Assembly (NCBI GenBank): GCA_047495785.1
Contig: JBLDXI010000007.1
Coordinates: 1,612,001-1,676,000 of the forward strand
Reading direction: 5' to 3'
Length of the DNA: 64,000 nucleotides
From: Lepidodermella squamata
Taxonomy: Eukaryota > Gastrotricha
In this document: positions 29,260-41,377 of the stretch, piece by piece
How positions within the stretch are numbered: the stretch's first letter is position 1
Layout: each line of letters begins with the position of its first letter
Position numbers and translations under genes: made by a program
The notes under the pieces: generated by a model
What the model was told of the DNA's origin: nothing
Databases searched by the model: none
The model's input: only the letters and a program-made list of their open reading frames with translations

Positions 29260-31701
29260 ATGATTCTGGGACTGATGCTCGTGATCATGAAAGGAACAAT
29301 AGCCGATAAGCTGTACACCCTTAAGATTCCGATGAATGCTCCGCTAGGCGGCCCGGTTAATCCGATGGGCAACATGTGCACGGAAGCTTCAACCATCGCT
29401 TTGGAGGCTATCAACGCTAACCCTGATATCCTGCCGGATTACAAAATTCAAATAGATATGGCCGACGACCAGTGCCTAGCAGTTGCCGCTCTGAAAACCA
29501 CGATAAACATGTACGATAACCTGAAACCTGTCGTCCCGAGCTCGAAGACGTTCGGAGTCGCCTCGTTGCCAGTGAACGAAACCTTCGCAAGTGAAGCGTA
29601 TGTCCCGCCGATTTATCTCGGCGGCATCTGTTCGCCGACATGCACAACAGCCTCAAGAATGCCGCAGAGTTATGGCTTTATCAACGTTGTAGTTGGGTGC
29701 ACGGAACCTCAGTTCACTAATCGAAAACGATTCGCAAATTTCTACCGTTTCGCCCCGTCGTTCCTTGAGGTGGAGAAGTTCCGCGCGAAAATCATGAACC
29801 TAGTCGGCTGGAACCGCATCGGGTACCTCGCTGATGCCGTACAAACAACGTATGACGACTTTATCTACTTCGCTAAGGCAGAACTAGCCGCCGGGAAGAA
29901 GATCGCGGCGGAAGAGTTCTACTTCGATAATCCGGCAGAATCGCTGCGCCGGTTGAAAGCTGCCGATGTAAGGGTAATCTACGCCAATTGCTACGTCAAC
30001 CTATGCCCGGCTATGGCTTGCGAAGCTCATCGCCAAGGGTTGTATGGGCCTCATATCATATGGATGTTCAACTCATGGATCGATGTCGCAAATACGGCGG
30101 TCCTACCACCGAATTGCACTCGTAAGATGTTGCAAGAATTTGCCGAAAGTTCGCTGTACATCGGGCCTGACTTCCAAGCAACTTCAGTGCCAATGGACTC
30201 GGTGAATACGATTGGATTCACGCTGCGTCAATTCAATGATTTGATGATGAAACGAGTTCCGGACTTCGCAAGTCGAATGGGTGCCTATGCTTGGAGAATC
30301 TTTTGTTTCCAAGACGTCATTCTGGGTGCTCGAATTCTCCACAACGCCGAATTGGAGCTTAATCGACAAAATGAAACTTTGAAAGACCTGATAGCCGATC
30401 CGAGTCGGAAAGAAGAGCTCACAGAGCTTATTCGGAGAAACACGAAACAGCTTGATACTTCCGGAGTTTTTGGCCGAGATGCTTTTGTCAACGGGACAGA
30501 TGAAGGTCTCAACCCTCCAATCGTTGCACTGCAAGTTGCGAAGGGCTCTCGGAAGCCTGTTCTAGTTTCAAGGGAGCTTGATCGCTACAACAGTGACATC
30601 AACAAATTTTTCACGAGGCTGAATCCGATGCAATGGGCCACCCCTGATGGCAGGCCTCCTCTAACCGAGCCGTTGGAAGTTGAAATCAGAAGACATGTAG
30701 GACCAGACATCGTATTGGGCATGATTATCGCTACGGCGGTTTTTGTCTTTTTGAACTGGGTGGTTGGGTTTTTGACCTGGCATAGCTCGCCTACGTTCAA
30801 TTGGTTCAATCTTCTGGCAACACTAGGGGCGACGGCTATTTCGGTATCAGTTTTTCTATTCCCTTTAGACAGCTCGGATCACGAGAACCTTTCCATTTTT
30901 TGCATTGGTGTTCCGCCGTTGTTTCTTCTTGGATTTTCGGCGATGATCGGAGCTTTATTCCTCAAGTTGTGGGGGTTCAGGCACCGACCTGAGGACCGGA
31001 ACGAAAAGCTTCATTATTCGATATTTGCGAGTCTTCTGTTTGTCGACACCTGTCTGCTTGAAGGATGGTACCTCACAGAATTTATGCCGAAATCTATTGT
31101 TGTCACGAAAAGTTCGTACAACGAAATTTCCGATACGATACTCAATGAATATACGTACATTTGCTCCTTCGACAGCGGAGATGTCCATCCGAAATCTGCG
31201 ATTGTTCTAGTTTCCCTTCAGGGCTTGCTGCTGTTTGCTTCTGTCATCGCAGCTATCGGATCCTTCAAAAAGCGAGGACGTCCGCCTAATTCCGCCGCTG
31301 TCTCGCAAAATGTGAATCGAAAAAGTTCCAATAACACACGCAATTCTGTCGCGAGGCTATCCATTGCTGCTAATCAACGCGAATCAAATGCTCATCACAT
31401 TAATTTCGGCGAAGCTCTTATCGAGGAGTTGAGCCATCAGGAGGTGAAAAACATTGCCCTGACGTTGTATTTCCTAGCGTCCATCGCTCTGCTCTGTGCA
31501 TTTGCGTTGGCTGTTTTCGAAATGTCTCCTGTTGGGCTAATCGCGATAATGACAACTTACGCGCTTGCGAGTAATTTCGGGCTGATCATGCTTTTCCAGC
31601 GGCGCACGATAATGATGGGTTTGTCTAAGATTGGTCTGGTTAAGGATGTCAGTCTTAGTAGTAGCGTCAGCATCGCCGTTGGAACTGATGCTCCCAATTA
31701 G
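29260..31701 (+). CDS. GABA-B-like class C GPCR, divergent array-end member
   Basis: Intronless, 813 residues from the ATG at 29260 (signal MILGLMLVIMKGTIA). In-frame ATGs at 29179 and 29212 would add 27 or 16 residues that look less like a signal peptide. The ectodomain shares the array pattern with many changes (LKIPMNAPLGG, GGICSPTC, ANCYVNLCP, ACEAHRQGLYGP). The linker is NPMQWATPDGRPPLTEP. TM2 SVFLFPLDSS, TM3 GFSAMIGALFLKLW and ECL2 YICSF follow. The loop before TM6 is longer and Ser/Asn-rich, and the tail ends GTDAPN. Codon usage is richer in G+C than in its neighbours. It is probably closest to the ancestral gene, because it took no part in the recent conversions. AATAAA at 31840. Confidence 0.88.
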   Translation: MILGLMLVIMKGTIADKLYTLKIPMNAPLGGPVNPMGNMCTEASTIALEAINANPDILPDYKIQIDMADDQCLAVAALKTTINMYDNLKPVVPSSKTFGVASLPVNETFASEAYVPPIYLGGICSPTCTTASRMPQSYGFINVVVGCTEPQFTNRKRFANFYRFAPSFLEVEKFRAKIMNLVGWNRIGYLADAVQTTYDDFIYFAKAELAAGKKIAAEEFYFDNPAESLRRLKAADVRVIYANCYVNLCPAMACEAHRQGLYGPHIIWMFNSWIDVANTAVLPPNCTRKMLQEFAESSLYIGPDFQATSVPMDSVNTIGFTLRQFNDLMMKRVPDFASRMGAYAWRIFCFQDVILGARILHNAELELNRQNETLKDLIADPSRKEELTELIRRNTKQLDTSGVFGRDAFVNGTDEGLNPPIVALQVAKGSRKPVLVSRELDRYNSDINKFFTRLNPMQWATPDGRPPLTEPLEVEIRRHVGPDIVLGMIIATAVFVFLNWVVGFLTWHSSPTFNWFNLLATLGATAISVSVFLFPLDSSDHENLSIFCIGVPPLFLLGFSAMIGALFLKLWGFRHRPEDRNEKLHYSIFASLLFVDTCLLEGWYLTEFMPKSIVVTKSSYNEISDTILNEYTYICSFDSGDVHPKSAIVLVSLQGLLLFASVIAAIGSFKKRGRPPNSAAVSQNVNRKSSNNTRNSVARLSIAANQRESNAHHINFGEALIEELSHQEVKNIALTLYFLASIALLCAFALAVFEMSPVGLIAIMTTYALASNFGLIMLFQRRTIMMGLSKIGLVKDVSLSSSVSIAVGTDAPN

Positions 31702-32583
31702 AGACCAAGCGTTCCAAGTTAATTACTACCGTTATGAACTGTTGTAAGTCTTAGAAAAGCAAGACTTGAAAGTTATATATCCGACATAATCACTTTAATC
31801 GATTTTGCAAAATGTAACAAATCGTAACTGCACCATATGAATAAATTTGCAATAATAGTGATCTGTCGGTGAATTTGAGAAGAATCAGGTTACTCCGGCC
31901 TTGAGATAGCCACCTAATAACGACTGAGCTGATAGATGACTAAGGACTAAGTTCTACATCTGCCCGAATAGCAATAGAGTTTCGTCCACAGTTAAAGGAT
32001 TTTTTGCATGAGATTAGAGAATTGGAGCCAGTCGCAGGCTTCTATCGCAAGACGATAAAATGTGACTATTTACAGGCTAAATTCGGTCCATAATGCTACT
32101 CGTAGTATGATCGTCTTAAATGACAAAAAGAGCCCTGTCGTGTGGCTATAAAAAGACTGGTGTTATTCTGAATTATTGCGATTCTGTAATTTAGTGTCCT
32201 CGCACACTCCAGAAGTCAGAGTGATGTTCCAACATACTTAGCTTGGAGGAGCTGAGATTGAGGATTGAGTGCTTATGGCGATTCGCCAAAGCACGCGACC
32301 ATGAATATTCTCGTGACTCGATTTGCGTTACAATCACCACGTGGCGATTTTGCGTCGAAATAATAAATAATATGCTTTCTCAGAAAGGGGGTCCCCCATA
32401 TTTCATAAAGTAACAGTCTCCCTTAAAATGTTCTCCCTTATCTGCCTTATGACCAATTAACTAAGTTCACGGGCCGAGCGACGCCTGTTTTGACTACAGC
32501 AAAAGCTAATTCACTGTTTTTATATGCAGAATATTATCCATAAAGTAAATTGATCACCAGATCTATTCAAGAACAAGCTGATA
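31702..32583 (+). other. Spacer between the receptor array and GST
   Basis: No gene recognised. A TTTATATG box at about 32519 lies some 65 bp before the GST start and is a possible TATA element for it. Confidence 0.4.
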
Positions 32584-33285
32584 ATGTCCTACACTTTGCA
32601 TTACTTCAACGGCCGTGGTCGAGCTGAAGTCATTCGTTACATGTTCGTCCTAAGCAAGACTCCTTACACTGACCATCGTTTCAACGGCGAGGAATGGACC
32701 AAGACGATTAAGGCTACAATGCCATTGGGCCAAGTTCCTGCCCTTGAGGTCACTAAGGACGGCAAAACGTTTCACATTGTTCAAAGCGGGGCCATTGCCC
32801 GCTATGTTGGCCGAGTAACTGGTATGGCTGGGAAATCGCCCGAAGAGACAGCTAGAGCTGACGAAGCCTTCGAAAGCCTACGCGAACTTTTGGACTTCTT
32901 CGGGAAAGTTTATGGTGAAAGCGATGCGGAGAAGAAGGCCAAGTTGTTAACGCAGCTTACCGACGAATTAATTCCTCGCATTTTCGGGTTCTTGGAACGT
33001 CGCGTCAAAGAGAACGGCGGTAGAAACCTTGCCGGTGGTGACGGGGTAAATAAACTCTTTTTTCATTCCTTTTACTGAAAATTATCGAGTTATCGTGTAT
33101 TTTAGTACACTTATGCTGACGCTTTTTTGGCACAAATTTACGACGCTGCACCGCGAGACAAAATTGTAGATGCCCAGAAAATATGGGAGAAATTTCCAGG
33201 ACTAACTGCTCTGGCCAAGGCTATCAATGAGTCGCCGGAAATTTCAGCCTACATCGCCACTCGCGACAACAACACTCCGTTTTAA
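32584..33285 (+). CDS. Glutathione S-transferase, sigma-like
   Basis: Two exons, 32584..33045 and 33106..33285, joined in phase 0 across a 60-bp intron, give 213 residues, the usual GST length. The N-terminal thioredoxin-like domain has YTLHYFNGRGRAEVIRYMF with the catalytic-type tyrosine, GQVPALEV with the cis-proline that binds glutathione, and the SNAIARYVGR-like stretch QSGAIARYVGR. The all-alpha domain contains LTQLTDELIPRIFGFLERR and NLAGGDGYTYADAFLA across the splice. It conjugates glutathione to electrophiles in the cytosol, or acts as a prostaglandin-D-synthase type enzyme as some sigma GSTs do. AATAAA at 33330. No relation to the receptor array is evident. Confidence 0.93.
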
Positions 33286-33598
33286 TACGGCGCATGCTGA
33301 CGAGTTATGCACGATGTCGCTTGAAAGAGAATAAAGATAAGCAATATTATTTTTAAGGTGGCGTTTTTTCCTTTATCGGCCACGCTTATTTTATTTGACC
33401 TATGCCGCTCATTAGTACCGTCATCCGGGCTTTTCAGATAATGAGTATTCGGTGACACGTTCGTTCAATATGAGTTCTTACATCTAGATCACCATGTAAA
33501 AATGAAGGCAAACGCAACAAAACAATTTATTCAATATCTGATCCAGAGTGATTCAATTTAACAAAGTAACCGGTATTTTACAACAACGATTACACGAT
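33286..33598. other. Convergent intergenic region between GST and the ankyrin gene
   Basis: Short spacer holding both 3' ends. Nothing else seen; the open frame near 33548 is antisense to the ankyrin exon. Confidence 0.5.
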
Positions 33599-36500
33599 TT
33601 AGACAAGGTGATGCTTACAGTTATTGAAAATCACACGCCACTCTTCGCCGCATTTCCGCGACGCTACCTGAGCGGGACATTGGCCATTCGCATCGCTAAT
33701 CGCCGGGTTCGCCCCAGCTTGAAGCAGCAACTCAGCCGCTTCCAAATCACCCCGCAAAACCGCCACCATCAACGCGGTATAACCATGCGTATTCGTCGCA
33801 TTTATATCAATGCCGCGATCGATTAAAATCCGTGCAGTTGCGGTGTCGTGATTTTTCACCGCCAACATCAATCCGTTGTAGCCATCGGCATCTTTTGCTT
33901 CGATATCAGCACCGGCATCGAGTAACAGCTTCGCCATCAAGCTATTCGCCTTCCATACGCTGATAAGCAGGGCGTTGTAGCCGTGCTGGTCTTTCTGGTC
34001 GACGTTGGCACCTCTTTCGAGCAAAAGGCGGACTAGGGCCATGTCTTCATTTCGAGTAGCGGCAATAAGAGCGGTTTCTTTGTAGACATTTTGATGATTC
34101 ATCTCCACCCCGGCGTCAATTAATAATCTCGCAATTTTCGCGCGTCTATTTTTAGCAGCCACGATTAAAGCTGAATTTTTTAATTCGTCAGTCTGGTGAA
34201 GGGAGGCGCCGTTCCGAATCAAGAGCCTGAAAATTTTAAAATTTTAATTTTAATTAATTTTGATTTTAACTAATTTTAATTTTAATTAATTTTGATTTTA
34301 ACCAATTTTAATTTTAATTAATTTTGATTTTAATTTTAAATTAACTAATTACCTAGCGATTTCAATGTGGCCCTCTCTTGCGGCGATGATAAGTGGCGTG
34401 TAGCCTTGATTCCCACTCAAATTCACATCAGCCCGATTTTCAACAAGAATCCGGGTCATTTCGATGTTGCCATCTTCGACGGCCATTATCAGCGCAATAT
34501 TGCCCTCGCTGTCTCTCGAATTCGGGTCAATTGCGCGTTTTTTCACTAGATACTCGACAACTTGTTGTTGATCACTGCGAATCGCTTCGAATAACGCGTC
34601 GATTGATGTTTGCGGCATTATATCAGCATCGAGGCCGCAGTTGAAGAGCAGCTCTAACACTTCGACATGGCCATTTGAAGCGGCTGATAGAATTGCCGAG
34701 GATACGCCGTCACGAGCACCAAACAATAGCAAAATTTTCACTGTGAAAATTTTAAAATTTCATATAATTATTTGTCAATTTTCAGCCAATAAATGAGCTT
34801 ACCTGAAGCGACATGGCCATTTTCAGCAGCCTTAACGAGGGCAGTTTTCCCACGCTGATCAGTTTGGTCGATCAGACATTCGATGTCTGTTTTAGCTGAA
34901 GATTTCAGAAGCATCTGGATGACTGAGATGTGGCCATTCGAAGCTGCGCGCATCAAGGCAGTCCTTGATTATGCAAAATATTATAATAAATTTGTTGCCT
35001 TTCGAATAAATTCAGGTCCGGCAGCCTTTTACCTGTGGCTATCATCGAATAGCATCGGATTGGCCTTAAATTGCAGCAAAATTTTGACAAGATTAGAGCA
35101 ACCATTTTTTGCCGCTATCATGAGAGATGTGAATCCTCCTTAATAAATAATTAAATTAAAAAAATGATGACCATTGAAAGATAGCTTACGATTATCCCGC
35201 GAATTAACGTTCGCTCCGCTATTCAGCAAAAACTGAGCAATCATCGTGTGTCCGAAGCAAGCAGTCAGAACTGTGAAATTGAAAAAATAGTGTTGGGCCA
35301 TGGGTCATGGGTGTAATCGAATTACTCAATGCACTAGCCCCAGTTTTTCGATACTTCATTTCGATATCCGCGCCAAATTCAACCAATAATTGAACCGCGG
35401 CGATATGGTTATTCTTGACAGCCATCATCAACGCAGTGAGGCCGTCATTAGTCGTCGCATTAATGTCTAGGAGACCCGTCGAAAGCAACAACTTTGACAT
35501 TAACACATCACCTATATTTCAATTTAAAAAAAAATCAGAATTCGGAGAAAAGATAAAAAATCGAGCTATACCTCGATGAGAACTCATCATCAACGCATTT
35601 CGGCCGTAGTTATCCGCAACGGAAATCAGTGACTGTTTGGACCTAGCGAGCAACAGCTTCGCAATGTCGATGAACCCATTTTCGCACGCAGTTTTAAGAA
35701 TTGTCGAGTTACACTCGTCAACTAAACCCGGGTCAGCGCCGTAATTTTCAAGAAGCGCCTTGGCAACATGGCTCTGCCCAGCCTCGGCAGCAAGATGTAA
35801 AGCGGTCAGACCGCAGTGGTCGGTTTTATTGACATTCGCTCCGAGTTGTATCAAGACTTGGCAAGTTTCGAGATGGCCGTTTTCGGCCGCTCTCATTAAA
35901 CCTGTTCTCCCGTTTTCATCCTGAGCATCGACTACGGCACCTTTTTCTATCAGCAATCGAATGATAGGAACGTTGCCCTTCTCAGCTGCGGCAATTCTAG
36001 AGGAAAAATCGTTCGAAATTTCCAGAAAAAAATGAAAAATAAATAGAATGATAACAGTTTTGGATCATTTTCAAATTTCAAATTTCAAAATTTGAGTTTT
36101 TAAATTTTGAATTTTCAAATTTGAATATCGAATATTGAATTTTGAATTTTGAATTTTGAATTTTTAAATTTTTAAAATTTCGAATGTTTGAATTTTTGAA
36201 TTTTTGAATTTTGAATTTTGAATTTTGAATTTTTGAATTTTTGAATTTTGAATTTTGAATTTTGAATCTTGAATTTTGAATTAATTTTGAATATTAAACT
36301 TTTAAATTGTTAAATTTTCGATTTTCAATCTAATTTTTTTTTTAATTTCGGCAACCTAGGACTTACAGCGCTGATACGCCATTATTATCCTTGAAATTGA
36401 GAGTCGCTGGACAAGCCAGAAGAAGCATTTCAACAGCTGGAAGCTGGTTATTCCAAGCTGCGATTTGCAAGGCACTTCTTCCATGCTTATCAACAGCTTT

Positions 36501-39500
36501 TAGGCCCGAAACAGCGCTGCTCTGAAGTAGCATCAGCCGTAGAATTTCCACGTTATCGCCAGTGGCTGCTAACATAAGCGGCGATCGGCCATTTTTATCG
36601 CGCGAATTTACATCGGCGCCGCGATCTAGTAAAATCTTCACGATTTCCGTATTGGAATCGTAAACTGCTCGGCTGTGATAAAAGAAAAAAAATTAACTAT
36701 TATTTTTCCACTCTCAAAAAAGTCCCGTACCCCACTTTTCGGTCCCATTCTAAACGCAAATGTCACTTTATATTTTCATAAATGTCCTTTAATGGGTAAA
36801 GGAACGTGTACATTTTGAAATCTTGCCACTTGTCCCTTTATCGGCTTTAATTGTCCCTTAGTAGGCTAAAGGGACAGTTTCAATGCAAAACAAAACCCGA
36901 ATCAGAGAGAAATTTTGCCAATTGACAAAGGGACATTTTCAGTGCTCAAAAACTAACATATTTTTTAGGTAAAACTAAAAATGTCACTTTGTCATAAAGG
37001 CTGATAAATTTTGTGCATATGCAAATAAATTGGCTGGAATACACGCTGATTACTCAGGAGTGGGGTCAAAGAATAATTTTCAGTGAAATTCCATCTCGCG
37101 TCGATCTTCAATTTGAACCTTGGACTCCATCTACTACCCATGACCACCTTCATCTACCTTTGCTCTTACCACTTCCCTGACACCTCACTTGACGCCCTTC
37201 TAATAGATAATAGATTGTATTAGATTCTGAGCGTTGAAGTTGAGAGGATCTTCTGAACTCAGAAGATCGATAGATCAACAATATGAATAAAAATAATGAA
37301 TGAACCCACGGATGGACTACAAACGTCACTGATAATCATCGAAATAACGGGACCTTTGCGTTTTATCAATCAATATTACGATGAAACGAAGATAAATTTA
37401 ACATTATAGTTGTCTTTGTTCTCCTCCATTGCGTAGAGGAGAATGGGTACGCGGGAAGAACTTTGTCACGTTCTAAGTAAGGGACAATTACTCGATGACA
37501 AAGGGACATTTTAGAAGCTTTTATCACTGCTCGCGGCTAATTTGTCCCTTTATCCCAAAAGAAAGTGACAAAGTTCTTCCCGCGTCTTTATTCTTTTTGT
37601 ATAGGGCTATAACGGGACTTTTATGAGAGTGTTCAGATTCAATAAAAAACCTCAAGGCAGTTTTGCCGAATTCATCAATTGCGTTCAAATCCGCACCAGC
37701 TTCGATAATAAGTTGAACAACTGTCGGATTTCGACTCCAAACAGCCGCCATGAGGGCAGTCCTTCGATGATCATCCACAGCATTGATTTCAAACTCCTTC
37801 TGCTCCAACACAAATTTCACCAAATCCGATTTCCCACTCAAAGCCGCGCTGATTAGAGGTATCAGGGTAGCGTGGCCATTTTTAGGCTGATGAACTTTGG
37901 TTTCTTTGTACAACATTTTCGCTACTTCGAGATGGCCATGTTCCAATGCGATGATTAGCGCTGTTTTCCCATGAGCATCCTTAGTACCAGGATGGGCACC
38001 TGAGTCGAGTAAAAACCGGGTTAAATCAGGCAAACCTCGAGCTGCGGCCATTACCAACGCAGTTCGCCCGAATCTTGGCTCATTCGCGGTTAAAAGACCC
38101 TTCCGATACGGCGCAATTTGTTGACTTTCAATCAACATTTTAACCAAGTCAAAACCGTCGTAAGATGTCGAGTAGACGAAAGATTGGCGGATGAAGGCCT
38201 CCGCGACCTTTGACCTCGCGCAAATTAGACCAAAAGACTTGACTATACCAAATGATCGACGTTCATCCTTAGCCAGGGTGTTCACAAATCGGCTGAATAA
38301 TTCTAACCACGTCGATTCGAAAATTGGCGATTCGTTGTGAGGATTTTGATCTTCGAGTAAGAAGCCGTAAGCGTGTTGAAAAAAATAGTCGCATAAATTG
38401 ATGACGATTAGCTGGCACTCGGAAAATCGCCACAAATAATCGGCTGATTCGACAATGGCGATGATCTTCGTTAGTAGCCGCTTCCTGCCAAGTCGGAGTG
38501 CCTCGTGGAATGTCGACTCGATATTTCCGTTTTCGGCGATAAACGCGGCGGATATCATTGCACATCGCATTTCAGAAACATTTTCACTAAAATTAAAAAT
38601 AACGATAAAAACTAAAAATTTAAATTTAAATTCAACTTTTTCAATTACCCTAATAGAAAATTTCCTAAAAATCAATAATTAATGAGAAAATTATTATCAA
38701 CTGTCAAAACTGTAGTTCTCCAGAAATTCGTATAAAATGGAAAATTTTAATTTCAATTTTCAAATTTCTCAAAATTATAATTCTTATAAGTTTCCTGGTT
38801 TTCGGAATAAAATACCTATTCAAGTTGAGATTTTGACGCTTAGCAGCGAGGCGAAGGGTAGCATTGAATACGATCGAGTGAACGCAGAACAACTTGTTGT
38901 TAGCTTTGTCAGTTGATTCGGATGAAATGAATTCGCCATCGATAAGTGGCCTGATTAGGGATTTTCGACAAAATTCCTGGCAACGTCGTTCAGCTTCAGG
39001 TCGTCCAACTTTCCTATTGAACAAAGCTTTCGAATTTCAAATTTTTTCAGAGATATTTCGAGTCTATACCAAATAAGCATTAAATCATCGATATCAACAG
39101 CTTCACCGGGTTCGAACAGTAGAAAAGATCGCCAAAACGAATTCCCAACCAAAATCGAATCCAGCAATTTCAGAGCAAGTGAATCGATCGAATCATCGCT
39201 GAATTGCATCAAATCTTCCCCGCCCGTGTTATCAATCTCGAATTTACTTTTTATCAGCGAAGCAATCAAAGGCGATCCTTTGCATAATTTCGCTAGTTTT
39301 GGGACATCGCTTTGATTCGGCAATGATTTTTCCAATATTTGAGCCATTTGCGAATCGGGAATTTTCGAAATTTCAATGCAATTTAGCGGCAATTTTTCGT
39401 CCGTATGCAACCCAACTTTTTTGTTTAAAATTGCGACGCAACGAACTACAGGATTCAGATTGGCCATAACGTAGGACAAGGCCTCGATATCCGTAACACT

Positions 39501-40844
39501 GTCGACAACGATTAATATCGACTGATCGGGTAGGAGGCATACATTTCGAGCAATGTGATCGTTGATTTTCGCGAGTAGTGTCTGGTTAATCAGGGCCGAT
39601 GCTGGGCTGTCAAGGTCCAGGCTATCAATGCCGAAAGCTGTCACCTGATCGGTGCCAAGCAATAACCGGCCAATTTCGGTGATTAAGGAGTTACTTGAAG
39701 CTCGAGTTCCGCTAGATGGGGGCGATAGTTGTTGCATATCGAGCCAAATTAAACTGGCAACTCGACATTTTTCGGCGAGAAATTTCGAATCGTAAGCGAT
39801 AGTTGTAACCAGCGATGTAGTGCCAAGGCCAGCATCCCCAACTAGCCACAGAACTTTTTCTACAGCAAAAAAATTGTGAAATTGATCATGAAATAATCCT
39901 GAAAAATTCTTCACCAGTATTAAGCCTTGTAGATTGGTCCAACAATTTTTCAACAGCACTGTAAATCGCGCTTTGTTCGATGCGTTGTAGTCTGAAATCG
40001 GCACTTATAGTCGGAAATTTCCCCAGCCGAGGAATTCTTGAAACAATAAAAATGCACATTGAATCTTGAAGGGTGCCAATTAGACACCCTAAGAGTGTGG
40101 AGCAAAGTCGATATCGATTTCCTGTATCGATTTTTGATTTTACAAAGCAGTGATTTCCGATATCCGATATCAGAGCCCTATAGTTATCTAACGGTACCAG
40201 GAAGCTGAAGAAAAAACCGCAGGGTGAATCATTATTGATCAGGAAATTGAAACAAAATGGGAAAATGTATCGCTGGAACCTCAATTTTAGCCATTTATTA
40301 AGCGATTGGACCCAAGGTAAAAATTAAAAAATTGCAAACCTTGTATTTTCGACGAGGCATTCTGTTATCGTGTCGATAATGCCCTGGTCCGCCTTTGGCA
40401 ATAAATTATGATCATCAATCAAAGCCCGAATTCCATGTGTTCGCAAATCCCTGAAATACATGTTTTGCCATTAATTAATTAAAAAAAATAAAAACCCCAC
40501 CTTAAAAAATCGAAATTTCGAATTTCGTCATGCAATGCCAGAGTTTGAAACATTTTCTCGAGTCGCGTTTCAGGACTGACTTCTTTAGTGATTTGAAGGC
40601 ATTCGGCCGGTGTCAAAGCGCCTGATCGGCAAATGACGCCGAGTAGTCGCTCCATAACGGCGCTGTCTACCGGTCCATGACTCAAATCGAATAGCTTCGT
40701 GATTGCTCGTAAAAAGTCAGCCATTGATAAATTCGGCTGCCCGGTAGTTTTCAAGGATTCAGATTCGTACTTGGCAAAATCAGGCGTTGAAGTTAGCCAA
40801 ACCGGCAGGAAATTTCGATAATAACTAGAATCAATATTATCCAT
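33599..40844 (-). CDS. STAND P-loop NTPase (NB-ARC-like) with about 27 ankyrin repeats
   Basis: Fourteen minus-strand exons join in frame: 40501-40844, 40340-40450, 39915-39991, 39070-39859, 38816-39013, 37651-38586, 36367-36672, 35572-35996, 35326-35511, 35190-35270, 35033-35138, 34803-34963, 34353-34740, 33599-34226. They total 4,737 nt, or 1,578 residues. Residues 1-177 are helical-looking and unassigned, possibly a death-fold domain. The NTPase has LWLVGDAGLGTTSL (Walker A, about residue 184), ILIVVDSV (Walker B) and CKGSPLIAS, like the NB-ARC GxPLA motif. A winged-helix-like region follows, then ankyrin repeats from about residue 670 to the end. The Walker A lysine is Thr, which would weaken ATP binding. 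The architecture recalls NLR-like sensors or TANC/ANKRD50 scaffolds. A repeat-rich intron carries a transposon (36709-37631). Confidence 0.82.
34240..34345. repeat. AT-rich minisatellite in an ankyrin-gene intron
   Basis: Three near-identical units built on TTTTAATTTTAATTAATTTTGATTTTAAC lie in the intron between exons 13 and 14. The units are about 34-36 bp long. No function is apparent. Confidence 0.8.
36060..36300. repeat. (GAATTTT)n-type repeat in an ankyrin-gene intron
   Basis: A degenerate array of GAATTTT and GAATTTTT units fills most of the intron between exons 7 and 8, making it about 370 bp against the usual 50-60 bp. Similar AT-rich simple tracts expand introns at 3720-3810 and 42790-42900. 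Confidence 0.85.
36709..37631. mobile_element. CACTA-like non-autonomous DNA transposon (923 bp) in intron 6
   Basis: The two ends are 20-bp terminal inverted repeats with one mismatch: left CACTCTCAAAAAAGTCCCGT and right, reverse complemented, CACTCTCATAAAAGTCCCGT. Each end is flanked by TTC, a 3-bp direct repeat as expected of CACTA/EnSpm-type (CMC) elements. Subterminal motifs TGTCCCTTTAT and AAGGGACA recur in both orientations, and a perfect 20-bp inverted pair (CGCGGGAAGAACTTTGTCAC) sits near 37450 and 37566. No transposase frame is seen. The element makes this intron about 980 bp long; the right end is 20 bp from the exon 6 donor. Confidence 0.75.
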
Positions 40845-41377
40845 GATGTTCAGTCAAGCGTAAAACCAAGGTGCGCATAAATCTGAGAAAATTTCTGCTA
40901 TGCTATTTTGGTGCTATTTCGATGCTATTCATATGCTATGCCGAGTGGTAATTCAAGGGGAAAATTTACCTAGAGTGTTCTGCATAAATGAGCCGTAACC
41001 CTCAGGGCATATAAAGGCTACAAAATCGATTAATTAGATCGGAGTCTCTATAAATTCTAAAGAATAGCACTGAATTCTCTCTTCAAATGTCGAGTTAGAT
41101 TTGCCACAGGTGTTTGTTATTTTAAACTGATTATAAGTCAAGACAACATTACACGTTCATAATATCGCCTGAATAATGTCTGAAACGAGTGAGCAGGTTC
41201 AGTTGTTTTTTTCAACACGTGCATCTCATTCAGAAAACTAGCTGCGCCATATTACGAAAATACCGCTCGACAGAGCACGTGCTCCCGTCAGGTGGTCTAA
41301 TGCTCGTTGAATTAAAATTCTGTATCAAGCTTGTCAAGTAAAAGCATTTTAACCTCACTAAAAATTATAAGAAATTT
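40845..41377. other. Intergenic region upstream of the ankyrin gene
   Basis: Holds the promoter of the minus-strand ankyrin gene and the 3' end of the carrier pseudogene. No gene recognised. Confidence 0.4.

Noticed and set aside
33548-33826. 92-codon plus-strand open frame
   Set aside because: Antisense to the last ankyrin exon, which encodes clear repeats on the minus strand.
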